Positions 35,529 to 44,295 of a DNA stretch of 64,000 nt are shown here, piece by piece (the stretch's first letter is position 1; each line of letters begins with the position of its first letter). Source of the DNA: Thalassovita litoralis. Its GTDB lineage: Bacteria; Pseudomonadota; Alphaproteobacteria; Rhodobacterales; Rhodobacteraceae. The DNA lies in the NCBI RefSeq assembly GCF_900182725.1, contig NZ_FXTO01000018.1, positions 1 through 64,000 of the forward strand. Direction: 5' to 3'. The translations under genes were made by a program, and so were the position numbers. The notes under the pieces are model-generated. The model worked only from the letters and a program-made list of their open reading frames with translations, searched no databases and had not been told where the DNA came from.

Positions 35529-36163
35529 CACCCGAAACCGTTTCATCCTTGTTTTCCTGTCCGGTGGGGGTGGGGGTTACGGACCCCCGCCTGCCGCAGA
35601 CCCCGGTGTATCCACAGGAAGGCGCGGCCATCGTTCGCGCCATTCCCAAACGCCGGAACGAATTTCTGGCTGGCCGTCAGGCCGCCCGGATTGCCCTGTC
35701 GGCCATCGGTGGCCCATCTGTTGCCCTGCCCTCGGGTACAGATCGGTTGCCGCACTGGCCCGATGGATTTGCCGGGTCGATCACGCATTGCGATGATCTG
35801 TGTCTTGCGGTGGCGACCCCCCACACCCGTGCGGTGGGGATTGATGTTGAACCGGCTACGGCCCTGCCGCGCGATTTGTGGGATGCGATCCTGCTGCCCG
35901 AAGAACAGAACGCAATTGCCGACACGCCCGATCCGGGCCTGACGGCCAAGCTGATTTTTTCCGCCAAGGAAGCCGCCTATAAGGCGCAATACCCGATCAG
36001 TCGGGTGCTGTATGGGTTTCACGATATGCACCTGACGCTTGGCGCGGGCCGATTTCAGGCCATGTTTCGCAGTGCCGCAGGCCCGTTCCAGCCCGGCGAT
36101 TGCATCCAAGGCCGGGTGTATATCGATTCGCGGCATATTGTGACCGCCGCCCAACTGGCCTGA
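35525..36163 (+). CDS. 4'-phosphopantetheinyl transferase, EntD/Sfp-type
   Basis: A 212-residue enzyme that moves phosphopantetheine from CoA to carrier-protein serines. All three signature regions are visible: FAGSITHCDDLCLAV, AVGIDVEP with the metal-binding Asp and Glu, and LIFSAKEAAYKAQYP with the W/F-xx-KE-xx-KA motif. RRNEFLAGRQAAR near the N-terminus binds CoA. The start overlaps the NRPS stop (ATGA, 35525-35528), so it is coupled to the synthetase it most likely activates, together with the PKS carrier. It is followed by a GACGGG/CCCGTC hairpin (36197-36214) without a T-run. Confidence 0.93.
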   Translation: MTPETVSSLFSCPVGVGVTDPRLPQTPVYPQEGAAIVRAIPKRRNEFLAGRQAARIALSAIGGPSVALPSGTDRLPHWPDGFAGSITHCDDLCLAVATPHTRAVGIDVEPATALPRDLWDAILLPEEQNAIADTPDPGLTAKLIFSAKEAAYKAQYPISRVLYGFHDMHLTLGAGRFQAMFRSAAGPFQPGDCIQGRVYIDSRHIVTAAQLA

Positions 36164-36509
36164 ACGACACCCTTCCCAACTTTTGCCACATTCTGCGACG
36201 GGTCGATTCCCGTCCAAATGCCACTGTTTTGCCTGAATTTCAGGGAATATTTGGGCGTATTCCCGACAAACACCCCGAAATCCGCATGAATATGTCAAAA
36301 ATGTGGCGCTGGTCTACGTATCCGAAATGTATTGTTTCCGAAAATGCGCAGGTAAAAGATGGAAAGAATGTGGCGGGTTCGATAGATTGTGACCTAATTA
36401 AGGCAACTTTCTGATGCGTCAGGCGCGTCTGGGGGCGAAAGGTGTCTCACTTGTTGTAACTGGTTTGGGCGGGCTTCGTCTGGACCGGGGAATTGTGTGA
36501 GGATACCCA
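36164..36509. other. Intergenic interval between PPTase and chain-length genes
   Basis: 346 bases with no credible gene. A 6-bp hairpin (GACGGG-TCGATT-CCCGTC, 36197-36214) near the left side may end the PKS-NRPS transcript. The right part is AT-rich around 36390-36415 and ends with GAGGA, the ribosome site of the next gene. A promoter is likely here but I cannot fix its boxes. Confidence 0.5.
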
Positions 36510-37838
36510 ATGGCTCAGGCTTTTTCGATTTCTTCAATCACGTCGGCGCTGATGCGTCGTTTCTGGATGATCTTTTTGATCACGGTGGTTGGCACCGTGG
36601 CTGCGGTTCTGTTCGCCCTTAGTCGCCCCGCGATTTACGAGGCAACCGCCGTCATTCAAATTGAAATGGCGCAGGTCGAAGAAAACCTGGCCGTACCCGG
36701 CTCGGCCACCCGGACCAGCGGGGCGGAAACCCGGCTGAAATTGATTGAACAAAAGCTGATGTCGCGTGACAGCCTGATTGACGTGATTGAAAAATTCGAT
36801 CTGTTCAGCGGCGATCCAGCCATGTCGATGGCGCAAAAGGTGGCGCTGTTCCGGGATGTGGCGCAGATTCAGGAACTGATTGACCCGGAAATGGCATGGC
36901 GTCCGAATGTGCAGCCTTCGGGGTTGATTATCACTGTGCGGATGGAAGACCCGGACGTTGCGGCCGATGTGGCCAATGATCTGCTGTCCCGTGTGCTGAT
37001 TGAAGGGAAGTCCCGCCGGTCGGGTCGGGCCGCACGCACGTTGGCGTTTTTCGAGTCCGAGGAAACCCGCGTTTCCGGTGAAATCGCCAAGCTGGAAGAA
37101 GAATTGGCCACCTATAAGACCGACAATCAGGCATCCCTGCCCGCCAATCTGGTGACACAGCAGGGTCAGTTGACCCGGCTGAAGGAAAACCTGCTGGAAG
37201 TCGAGCAAAAGCTGATTGAACTGCAAACCCAAAGTGATCGTATCCGGGCCGAGGATATGGCCCGTCAGACCAGCCTGTTGCGTCAGCAAAAGCTGCTGCT
37301 GGAGGAACGGATTGCCATCATCGACGCGGCCCTGCGCGCCGCCCCCGAGGTGGAGCGTCAGCTAAGCGCGATGGAACGGACGCTGGGCCAGTTGCAGGAC
37401 GAACTGCGCGTGATCACCGCACGCCGCACCGAAGCCGCAATGAACCAGCAATTAGAAAGCCAGAACCAGTTTGAACGGTTCGAGGTGCTGGAAACCGCGA
37501 TTGCGCCGGAATATCCGGTGTCATCGGGGCGTCGGAAGCTGGCTGCCGCTGGGGCGATGGGGTCTTTGATGTTGGCCGTGGGGCTGGCGCTGTCGCTGGA
37601 ATTCATGAATGCCGGTATCCGCACCGCAGCGCAGCTAGAGGCGGAACTGAACATCCGCCCGGTTGTGGTGATCCCCAATCTGGATCGTCAGAAATCCCGC
37701 CGCCGCCGCCGTCTGGTATGGGTGGTCGCCTTGGGGGCTGCCTTTACGGGCTTGGCATTACTGCTGAAGGGGCGGGCGCAGGATCTGGCCGATGTGCTGA
37801 ATATTTTCCGCCGCACCCCGCGCACGCAACGCGGCTAA
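36510..37838 (+). CDS. Polysaccharide chain-length protein, Wzz/GumC-like
   Basis: A 442-residue polysaccharide co-polymerase. The first membrane helix is at about residues 15-38. A long periplasmic part includes about 140 residues of predicted coiled coil (EETRVSGEIAKLEEELATYK onward). A proline-glycine motif EYPVSSGRRKL precedes the second helix (about 345-365). A third hydrophobic segment follows near the C-terminus (VWVVALGAAFTGLALLLK). There is no C-terminal kinase domain; a separate BY-kinase-like ATPase is encoded downstream on the other strand. It controls chain length and couples polymerisation to export. A Rho-independent terminator follows 22 bases after the stop. Confidence 0.88.
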   Translation: MAQAFSISSITSALMRRFWMIFLITVVGTVAAVLFALSRPAIYEATAVIQIEMAQVEENLAVPGSATRTSGAETRLKLIEQKLMSRDSLIDVIEKFDLFSGDPAMSMAQKVALFRDVAQIQELIDPEMAWRPNVQPSGLIITVRMEDPDVAADVANDLLSRVLIEGKSRRSGRAARTLAFFESEETRVSGEIAKLEEELATYKTDNQASLPANLVTQQGQLTRLKENLLEVEQKLIELQTQSDRIRAEDMARQTSLLRQQKLLLEERIAIIDAALRAAPEVERQLSAMERTLGQLQDELRVITARRTEAAMNQQLESQNQFERFEVLETAIAPEYPVSSGRRKLAAAGAMGSLMLAVGLALSLEFMNAGIRTAAQLEAELNIRPVVVIPNLDRQKSRRRRRLVWVVALGAAFTGLALLLKGRAQDLADVLNIFRRTPRTQRG

Positions 37839-37860
37839 GCGACAAACACCAAAAACCAAG

Positions 37861-37888
37861 GCCGGGCCGGAAACGCGCCCGGCTTTTT
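37861..37888 (+). terminator. Intrinsic terminator after the chain-length gene
   Basis: GCCGGGC (37861-37867), a nine-base loop, GCCCGGC (37877-37883), then TTTTT. Good hairpin and T-run on the plus strand. Confidence 0.85.
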
Positions 37889-37958
37889 CATATTGCACCG
37901 GGTACAGCAAAAAGGCCGGTCCCATTGGTCCAGCCCCTGACTTGTGCTGTATCTTGGA

Positions 37959-38840
37959 TCAATATCCGTATTCTTCGGTCATCTGCCCTTCGGCGCGGTT
38001 CAGGATCACGCCCAGCAACGGCACGTCATCCCCCAATCGGCGCATGACCTCGCGGACTTCGTGCGCGGTTGTGGTGCCGCCACCGGCGACAATGAAAACC
38101 CCGTCATACATCCGGCTGAACGCGATCACATCGTCCTGCGCCAAGGCGGGCGGCAGATCGTACAGCACGATATTGGCGTCCAGCTTTTCCTCGACCTCTT
38201 TGATCCGGGCGGTGGTTTCGGGCTTTTGCAGCAGTTCTGCGGCATAGGGTTCGATCTTGTCATTTAGACCCAGCGCCAGTTGCCGCCCGATTTTCAGCTT
38301 GTTTTCCGCGAACCGGCAAAACGTATCTTCGATCCGTCGATCACCGCGCAGAAAGGCCCCCATGCTGCCCACATCATTCAGCCCCAGAACCCCGGCAACG
38401 CTGGGGTTGCGCATGTCCATGTCCATCAGCACGGTGCGGCAGTTTTCATACCGCGACAGCGCAATCGCCAGATTCACAGAAACAAAGGTTTTGCCGCAGT
38501 CCCGCGTGGGGGATGTAATGCCAACCCGCCGCCATCCTTTGTCCGAAAGCGTTTGCACCAGCCGCGTGCGCAGCACGTCAAACGTGGCGTGGGCCGGATC
38601 GTGCCGCGTAGCGGTGATGATCAGGTTTTCATCCATCAGGGATTCGTTGACCGGAATATCCCGCAGCTTAGACCACAGATCGGCCTGTTGTGGCGCAGCT
38701 TCACCGCGCAGGGCCGCGCGCACCGCTTTTTCCTGTGCCTCTGCCTCGGCTGCATGACGCGCGACACGTTCCAGCAATCTGGAACGTTCGTCCTTTTCCA
38801 AGCGATCCCGCCGATTGCGGCGCAGGATATAGTCCACCAT
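37959..38840 (-). CDS. CpsD/CapB-like tyrosine-kinase-type ATPase
   Basis: A 293-residue P-loop protein of the BY-kinase/MinD-like group. Walker A is in ITSPTRDCGKTFVSVN (Lys117), Walker A' in VLMDMDMRNP (about 137-146), and Walker B in NIVLYDLPP. A charged helix at residues 10-45 precedes the ATPase domain. The C-terminus ends EEYGY, only two Tyr instead of a Tyr-rich tail, so strong autophosphorylation is doubtful. It is convergent with the chain-length gene rather than in an operon with it. A role in regulating chain-length protein assembly is inferred from the family and position. Confidence 0.85.
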   Translation of the reverse strand: MVDYILRRNRRDRLEKDERSRLLERVARHAAEAEAQEKAVRAALRGEAAPQQADLWSKLRDIPVNESLMDENLIITATRHDPAHATFDVLRTRLVQTLSDKGWRRVGITSPTRDCGKTFVSVNLAIALSRYENCRTVLMDMDMRNPSVAGVLGLNDVGSMGAFLRGDRRIEDTFCRFAENKLKIGRQLALGLNDKIEPYAAELLQKPETTARIKEVEEKLDANIVLYDLPPALAQDDVIAFSRMYDGVFIVAGGGTTTAHEVREVMRRLGDDVPLLGVILNRAEGQMTEEYGY

Positions 38841-38948
38841 TTGTACGTGCCCCTGTGTTGGGCTGAAACTCTTGTCAATCAGTTAACAGCATCGGACGAA
38901 TCCGAGTTTTGTTTACGCCAAATGAACAAAACATCTGGGCGAAAATAA

Positions 38949-38971
38949 GCCGGAAACACAGCATTTCCGGC
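38949..38971 (-). terminator. Intrinsic terminator of the leftward sugar-modification operon
   Basis: GCCGGAAA/CACAGCA/TTTCCGGC. On the minus strand the stem is followed by TTATTTT, ten bases after the stop of the fusion gene at 38981. Confidence 0.75.
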
Positions 38972-38980
38972 CCTTCCGTC

Positions 38981-41071
38981 CTACAGTCCGAACAGATTGG
39001 CCTTTACGATCGCTTTTTCAACAAAGGCACCCCGATCTGTTTCCGGGGTCCAGCCCAGAACCTTTTTCGGGCGACTGTTGTCAAACTGCGCGAAATGCGC
39101 CCGCGATTTCCAATCCGAAAGCGATGGGCGCACCACACCCTTTTTGCGCAGCACGAATTTTTTCAGCGCGTATTTCACCCCGTCTGCCGCATAAAAACTG
39201 GTCAGGTCGCCGGGTGTGACCTTGATCCTGGCCCCCAGCGCGGTGTGGATGGCGTTGAAATAATCCCGTGCGCTCATCATCGGTTCGCCAATCAGGTTAA
39301 AGGATTGGCCCACGGCTTCGTCCACTTCCATCATACGGATCAGCCCGTCTGAAACGTCATCGGCCAGCACGAATGGCAGGTTATGCCGCCCCGCGCCCCA
39401 GATGCGCACAGCCCCAGCACCATGCCAGCGCCCGATACCCCAATGCTGTAACGGTCCGCCTTCGCCCACCACGATACCGGGGCGGGCAATCACCACAGGC
39501 AGGCCGCGTGCTTCGTACATGTCCAGCAGGCGGCGTTCGCATTCGGCCTTGGACCGGGCGTAAAGATTGCGTTCTTCCATATCACCGAAATCGGTGTCCT
39601 CGGTGATGTGTTGATCCGGGTTCGACATGTCATAGGACGCAATCGTGCCGGTATAGATCAGCCGTTTCACGCCTGCTTCCAGACAGGCTTCGCCCACACG
39701 GACGGCCACGCCGACATCGTTTTTCAACGCATCGTCCCATGTGGTGTCCATTGATTTTGCCAGATTGAAAACAGCGTCGATCCCGTCCATCGCCCGGACC
39801 AGTCCAGCCTTGTCAGACAGGGAAACAGATACGGTTTCCACATGATCGGCAATGTCGTCGAACGGCCCGGTTTTGCCCCGGCTTAGCACCCGCACATCAT
39901 AGCCGCGCCGCACCAGTTCGCGGGTCAGGTTGCGCCCGATAAACCCGGTGCCGCCGATGACCATCACCGTGGGTTTCGGCGTTCCGGCGACCGGGGGCGG
40001 GTCCATTGCTACGGGCAGTTTCGCTAGCGTCGATTCCAGCCCCGACATGACCTTTAGCGCCGCCGTGCCGTTGTACCGCGCGTCGATCCCGCGACCATAA
40101 CGGATTGCGTCGTAAATCGCGTTCACCGTTCCCCGGAACGACAGCCCATAGGGGGATTTCTGGTTCAACGATACCAGTTGCCGCCCGGCATTGCGCATCC
40201 CTTCGCGCAGGTGTTGCCACGACAGGTCCAACTGTTTCAGCAGCGGGTTCATCACCAGATCGGCGGTGTTGTCCCGCGCGACGATCAGCGTATCGGCGGC
40301 ATAATCGAGCCGGGCCATCGCGCTGGACCCGCGCACGATTACGGATCGGTCGTCATAGGTTTCCACCAGCGAAAAATTGAACGCCACATCGACCATCCCC
40401 GCCTTGGCCAGTACGCGCCATGATTGATAGCGCACGGCCCCACCCGGCAGGGTGACGGGTTGGGTTTGTTCGGCGCTCAGAATGTCCAGATCGCCCAGCA
40501 GGTCCACCGCAAAGGCATAGGGATGCGCCCCCAGTTCCAGCAGCAGGTTTTGCGGATCGCGCAGCAGCCACAGCCCATAAGGCCCGGCCCGCAGCGGTCC
40601 CATCGGCAGGCACCAGTTGACCTCTACTGACGAAACACGGCCCAAATCCCCGGCATCGACTGCCTGTTTCAGGCGGGCATAGGATGGCACCCCCAGAAAG
40701 TTATGCCCGGCGGCGAATTGCACGCCTTTGGCGCTGGCGGCGTCCACGATTTCGCGGGTTTCCGCAACGGACAGGGCCACGGGTTTTTCCACCACCACAT
40801 GCAGCCCGGCGGCAATACATTCCAGCGCGATGGCGTGGTGCAGGTTTGGCGGCGTCAGGATATGCACGGCCTCGACCCCGCCAGCCGCCACCATATCCGC
40901 AACCGAGCTATAGGCCGCCACGCCATAGGCATCAGCCAAGGCTTTGGCGGCGGTGGTCGACACGTCGCATATACAGGTCAGTTCGGCATCTTTGCAGGCG
41001 CGGATCGCGTCCGCGTGCCATGTGGCGATATATCCGGCCCCGATCAGGCCCACTTTTACCCCAGCGCCCAT
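38981..41071 (-). CDS. Fusion of Gfo/Idh/MocA oxidoreductase and NAD-dependent epimerase/dehydratase
   Basis: A 696-residue two-enzyme protein. Residues 1-355 form a Gfo/Idh/MocA oxidoreductase: VGLIGAGYIATWHADAI binds NAD(P), and VVEKPVALS carries the catalytic-site Lys. Residues about 363-696 form an extended SDR: VMVIGGTGFIGRNLTRELVRRG binds NAD, and LYARSKAE has the catalytic Tyr-x-x-x-Lys. Both families modify nucleotide sugars or their keto-forms, so the fusion may channel an oxidation/reduction and an epimerisation or dehydration. It ends the leftward operon starting at 45413. A ribosome site AAGGGGG precedes the ATG. The exact sugar is unknown. Confidence 0.88.
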   Translation of the reverse strand: MGAGVKVGLIGAGYIATWHADAIRACKDAELTCICDVSTTAAKALADAYGVAAYSSVADMVAAGGVEAVHILTPPNLHHAIALECIAAGLHVVVEKPVALSVAETREIVDAASAKGVQFAAGHNFLGVPSYARLKQAVDAGDLGRVSSVEVNWCLPMGPLRAGPYGLWLLRDPQNLLLELGAHPYAFAVDLLGDLDILSAEQTQPVTLPGGAVRYQSWRVLAKAGMVDVAFNFSLVETYDDRSVIVRGSSAMARLDYAADTLIVARDNTADLVMNPLLKQLDLSWQHLREGMRNAGRQLVSLNQKSPYGLSFRGTVNAIYDAIRYGRGIDARYNGTAALKVMSGLESTLAKLPVAMDPPPVAGTPKPTVMVIGGTGFIGRNLTRELVRRGYDVRVLSRGKTGPFDDIADHVETVSVSLSDKAGLVRAMDGIDAVFNLAKSMDTTWDDALKNDVGVAVRVGEACLEAGVKRLIYTGTIASYDMSNPDQHITEDTDFGDMEERNLYARSKAECERRLLDMYEARGLPVVIARPGIVVGEGGPLQHWGIGRWHGAGAVRIWGAGRHNLPFVLADDVSDGLIRMMEVDEAVGQSFNLIGEPMMSARDYFNAIHTALGARIKVTPGDLTSFYAADGVKYALKKFVLRKKGVVRPSLSDWKSRAHFAQFDNSRPKKVLGWTPETDRGAFVEKAIVKANLFGL

Positions 41072-41084
41072 CGCTGAAACCCCC

Positions 41085-42053
41085 TTATTTATACTCGATA
41101 ATCTTCATATCCGCCCCGGTCAGGCGGCGTTTATAATAGGTTAGCATCCCCCAAAAATTGGGGATTTTCGACAGGCTTAGCAAGATCGACAGGCGTTTTG
41201 CCTGTTGGCGCGATAGCCCTTCGCGTTGCAGCCCGGAAACCGTGCGAAAATAAGACAGGCCATAGGCCAGCGCCACCAGCAGCAACAGGGGCCAGTATCC
41301 TGACATCAGACTGAACAGCATCACCGCAGGCAAAAGCGCCCCAAAGACCCACACGCGTTTGCGTTCCGCCACGAAATGTTCGGGATGCAAGGCCCCCACC
41401 TGGGCAAAGCCATGCCCGGACCGAACCGCCCGCCGCCACCATTCGCTGAATGTGGTCATGTTGGCGTCATGGTGGGTCATCTGTTCCGGCAATCGCCACA
41501 GCCGCTTGCCGGATTTGCGCATCCTTGCACAAAACTCGTCATCCTCGGCGGCAATCACCACCGGGTTGAACCCGCCAATGGCGTCAAATTCCGTGGCCCG
41601 CACTATCATATCACCGCCACAGGCCGCGATTTCCCCCGCAGGGCGGTGCCATTCAAAATCCGCAATGGCGTTATAGATGCTTCGTTCGGGATAGATTTCA
41701 GATCGCCATCCGGTGACGATCCCCAGTTCCGGGCGGGCGTCCAGTTCCGCCGCCGCGCTGTCCAGCCACCCGGCCTGTACCGCGCAATCGCCATCCACGA
41801 ATTGCACGTAATCCGGCAGGTCGGGTTTCAGCGCGGCAAACCCGGCATTGCGCGCCCGCGCTGCGGTAAAGGGAACGCTGGTGTCCAGTTCCACCACCTG
41901 CACCCCCATGCCCCGCGCCATTGCCACGCTGTTATCATCTGACCCGGAATCCACATAAACAATCCGATCCGTCTGCCCCTTTAACGAGGTCAGGCAGCGC
42001 ACCAGACGGTCGCCTTCGTTTCGGCCAATGGCAACTGCTGCGATGCTGCTCAT
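41085..42053 (-). CDS. Glycosyltransferase, GT2-type, with C-terminal membrane helices
   Basis: About 322 residues. SSIAAVAIGRNEGDRLVRCLTSL is the GT-A start, YVDSGSDDNS and FVDGDCAV supply nucleotide- and metal-binding acidic residues, and AAEDDEFCARMR is the acceptor-side acid motif. Two hydrophobic helices follow (FGALLPAVMLFSLM, LLLLVALAYGLSY), as in ExoA-like transferases. The ATG at 42053 overlaps the stop of the upstream GT4 gene (ATGA) and has AAAGGA upstream, so it is preferred over the frame start at 42125. Third-to-last step gene of the leftward operon; donor unknown. Confidence 0.87.
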   Translation of the reverse strand: MSSIAAVAIGRNEGDRLVRCLTSLKGQTDRIVYVDSGSDDNSVAMARGMGVQVVELDTSVPFTAARARNAGFAALKPDLPDYVQFVDGDCAVQAGWLDSAAAELDARPELGIVTGWRSEIYPERSIYNAIADFEWHRPAGEIAACGGDMIVRATEFDAIGGFNPVVIAAEDDEFCARMRKSGKRLWRLPEQMTHHDANMTTFSEWWRRAVRSGHGFAQVGALHPEHFVAERKRVWVFGALLPAVMLFSLMSGYWPLLLLVALAYGLSYFRTVSGLQREGLSRQQAKRLSILLSLSKIPNFWGMLTYYKRRLTGADMKIIEYK

Positions 42054-43297
42054 GCCGTGTCCTTTGGTCTTTTGGTTGTGGGTGGGGTGCCTGCGATATA
42101 GCCACGCAACAGGCTGCCCAGCCATCCCGCTTCTTTCGTGATGTCGTATTGCGCGGATACATGCGCCCGGCCCGCCGCGCCCATTTTCGCCGCCTGTTCG
42201 GGATCGGCCAACACCTGCGCCAGCGCGTCATGCAGGGCATTCGCATCGCCGGGCGGCACCAACCGCCCGCTGACCCCATCGCGCACCAGTTCCGGCACCC
42301 CGGCGATTTGGGTTGTGACCACGGGCAATTGCGCGGCCATAGCCTCCATCAGGACCACGGGAACACCTTCGGCAAAGCTGGGCAGAACCAACAGGTCGCT
42401 TTGGCCCAGATAGGTCGCCACCTCGGACTGTGATTTATATCCGACAAAGGACAGATGCCCAGACAGGCCCATATCCGCTGCCATCCGTTCCAGCGCCGCA
42501 CGTTCCGGCCCGTCCCCGATCAGCGTCAGGTGAAAATCAGGCAGGGTCTTAATCAGGCTCTGTACCGCCTGAAACAGCACTGGCAGCCCCTTTACCGCGG
42601 CCAGCCGCCCGACAAACAGCGCCCGCTGTCCGGTGCGGTTGGCTGGGGGGGCGTATCGGTCGGGCATTACCCCGCAATGTACGATATGCAGCCGATCCCA
42701 ATGGGCCGGATCGGAAAACACCATCCCCTGTGACCGGCAAAATTCGCTGATACAGGCGACAAAGGACGCCCGCGCGATTTTTTCATCCAGCCGCCAGCGG
42801 ATCGGTTCAAAAAAGATGTCCGGCCCATGCAGGGTAAAGCTGTAGGGAATGCCGCTGACCTGTTCACACAGCATCGCCACGGTGCAACTGGCCTTGGCGA
42901 TATGGTTGTGCAGATGTTGCACCCCGTTGCGCCGCAAATGATCCGCCAGAACCACCGCTTCGGTGAAATAAAACAGTTGATACAGCCCTGCCTTTGCCCC
43001 ACCGGGCGAGGTGCGCAACGCCAGCCGCAGCCCGCGCCAATACCGGCCCGGTGATCGGATCAACGCTTGTGCATGGCTGCGCAGCAATTGCAGCGGGCGT
43101 TTCGCCGCCGCCAATACATAAAAGGTGCGGGCCGCTTCGGCCTTTTGTTCGGGGCCAACCAGATGTTCCACCCCGGTGCGCCGGATGGAACAGGTCAGAA
43201 CCTCCATCCCCTGATCGCGCAGGGCGGCAACTTCGCGCTGGATGAACGTATCGGTGGCGCGGGGATATTCCCCGGTCAGATAGGCGATTTTTACCAT
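42050..43297 (-). CDS. Glycosyltransferase, GT4-type (WcaL-like)
   Basis: A 415-residue GT-B enzyme. KIAYLTGEYPRATDTFIQREVAAL begins the acceptor domain, and HNHIAKASCTVAML and YSFTLHGPDIF are typical of colanic-acid-type WcaL enzymes. RALFVGRLAAVKGLPVLF opens the donor domain, and LPSFAEGVPVVLMEAMAAQLP has the E-x7-E signature. It is coupled at both ends: its start overlaps the epimerase stop by one base, and its stop overlaps the GT2 start by four. It resembles the GT4 at 19900-21102 in its N-terminal pattern. Confidence 0.9.
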   Translation of the reverse strand: MVKIAYLTGEYPRATDTFIQREVAALRDQGMEVLTCSIRRTGVEHLVGPEQKAEAARTFYVLAAAKRPLQLLRSHAQALIRSPGRYWRGLRLALRTSPGGAKAGLYQLFYFTEAVVLADHLRRNGVQHLHNHIAKASCTVAMLCEQVSGIPYSFTLHGPDIFFEPIRWRLDEKIARASFVACISEFCRSQGMVFSDPAHWDRLHIVHCGVMPDRYAPPANRTGQRALFVGRLAAVKGLPVLFQAVQSLIKTLPDFHLTLIGDGPERAALERMAADMGLSGHLSFVGYKSQSEVATYLGQSDLLVLPSFAEGVPVVLMEAMAAQLPVVTTQIAGVPELVRDGVSGRLVPPGDANALHDALAQVLADPEQAAKMGAAGRAHVSAQYDITKEAGWLGSLLRGYIAGTPPTTKRPKDTA

Positions 43298-44295
43298 CAG
43301 TTTTCCCCGGTCCTTTTATCGCCCATCGCCAAAGCAAAGGATCGTTCAAACAAATCTGACGGGCCTAGCCCCAACCGCGCCCTAAGCCGTGTGTTCGGAT
43401 AGGTCACTGGGAACATACGCGCCCGCAGTGTTTCACGCCGCAACAGGCCGGGACGACAGGGCCAGACCTGTAACAGCCACGCCAGCCCATCAAAGACCCG
43501 CCACGGAATCGGCAGTAACAGCTTTGGCCAACCGCTGCGTGACATGGCGTTCAGGAAGCGCACGCGATCTGGCAAATCGTCCTCGACCACGTTCAGCACC
43601 TCTAACGCGCCATCGGGGCTGTCCGGCACAGGGGTTTCGGCGGCGCGGATCAAGGCGTGGGCCACATAATCTACATGTGCCAGCGGGATTTCCCCGTCAC
43701 GGCCCAACCGCAGCAACAGCGGGCCAAAACCCGCGCCGATATGCGCATTCCACAACCGTTCCGGGCCATAAACGGCACCAACGCGCATGATCCGCAGCTC
43801 TGCCCCCAGATCCATCGCGGATTCGGCGGTGATCCGTTCCTGTTCCAGCTTGGCCCTGCAATAGGCATCCCGCGCGGTGCCTTTGTCCTCTAGCGGGGTG
43901 GTTTCATCCACCACGGCAAAGGGTTTCAGTCCCATCCCGGAATAGACGGACATTGAGCTGACCAAAACCAGCCGCGGCGGATCGTCTGCGGTTTCCATCG
44001 CCTGCAACAGGTTTCGGGTGCCTGCCAGCGTCGTGCGCTCTTGTTCGGCATCATTGCCCGTCAGGCTGGCGGCGGCGTGAATCACCGCGTCAACGCCCAG
44101 CATATTCAGCACAGGCACACAATCGGGGGTGGACAGGTCCGCCTCGACGATTTCGATTTCATCGTCGCCGGTCCAGTCATCGGGGGCAACGCTGGCCAGC
44201 CGTACCACGGCTACCACATGATGCCCGCCTGCCCGCGCTTCGGACACGCAGGCGCGGCCCACATACCCGGCGGCTCCGGTGATCATGATGGTCAT
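43297..44295 (-). CDS. NAD-dependent epimerase/dehydratase, extended SDR
   Basis: About 332 residues. MITGAAGYVGRACVSEARAGG is the NAD-binding start, VVAVV and DLSTPD give the specificity loop, and AYCRAKLEQE holds the catalytic Tyr-x-x-x-Lys with LVSSMSVYSG upstream. Such enzymes epimerise, dehydrate or reduce nucleotide sugars. The ATG at 44295 overlaps the stop of the Gfo/Idh gene (44292-44294), supporting this start over 44328. It sits within the leftward five-gene sugar-modification operon. The exact product is not predictable. Confidence 0.87.
   Translation of the reverse strand: MTIMITGAAGYVGRACVSEARAGGHHVVAVVRLASVAPDDWTGDDEIEIVEADLSTPDCVPVLNMLGVDAVIHAAASLTGNDAEQERTTLAGTRNLLQAMETADDPPRLVLVSSMSVYSGMGLKPFAVVDETTPLEDKGTARDAYCRAKLEQERITAESAMDLGAELRIMRVGAVYGPERLWNAHIGAGFGPLLLRLGRDGEIPLAHVDYVAHALIRAAETPVPDSPDGALEVLNVVEDDLPDRVRFLNAMSRSGWPKLLLPIPWRVFDGLAWLLQVWPCRPGLLRRETLRARMFPVTYPNTRLRARLGLGPSDLFERSFALAMGDKRTGEN

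Noticed and set aside
36197-36214. GACGGGTCGATTCCCGTC resembles a tRNA T-arm
   Set aside because: The loop is six bases, not seven, and no acceptor, D or anticodon arm is nearby; a simple hairpin is more likely.
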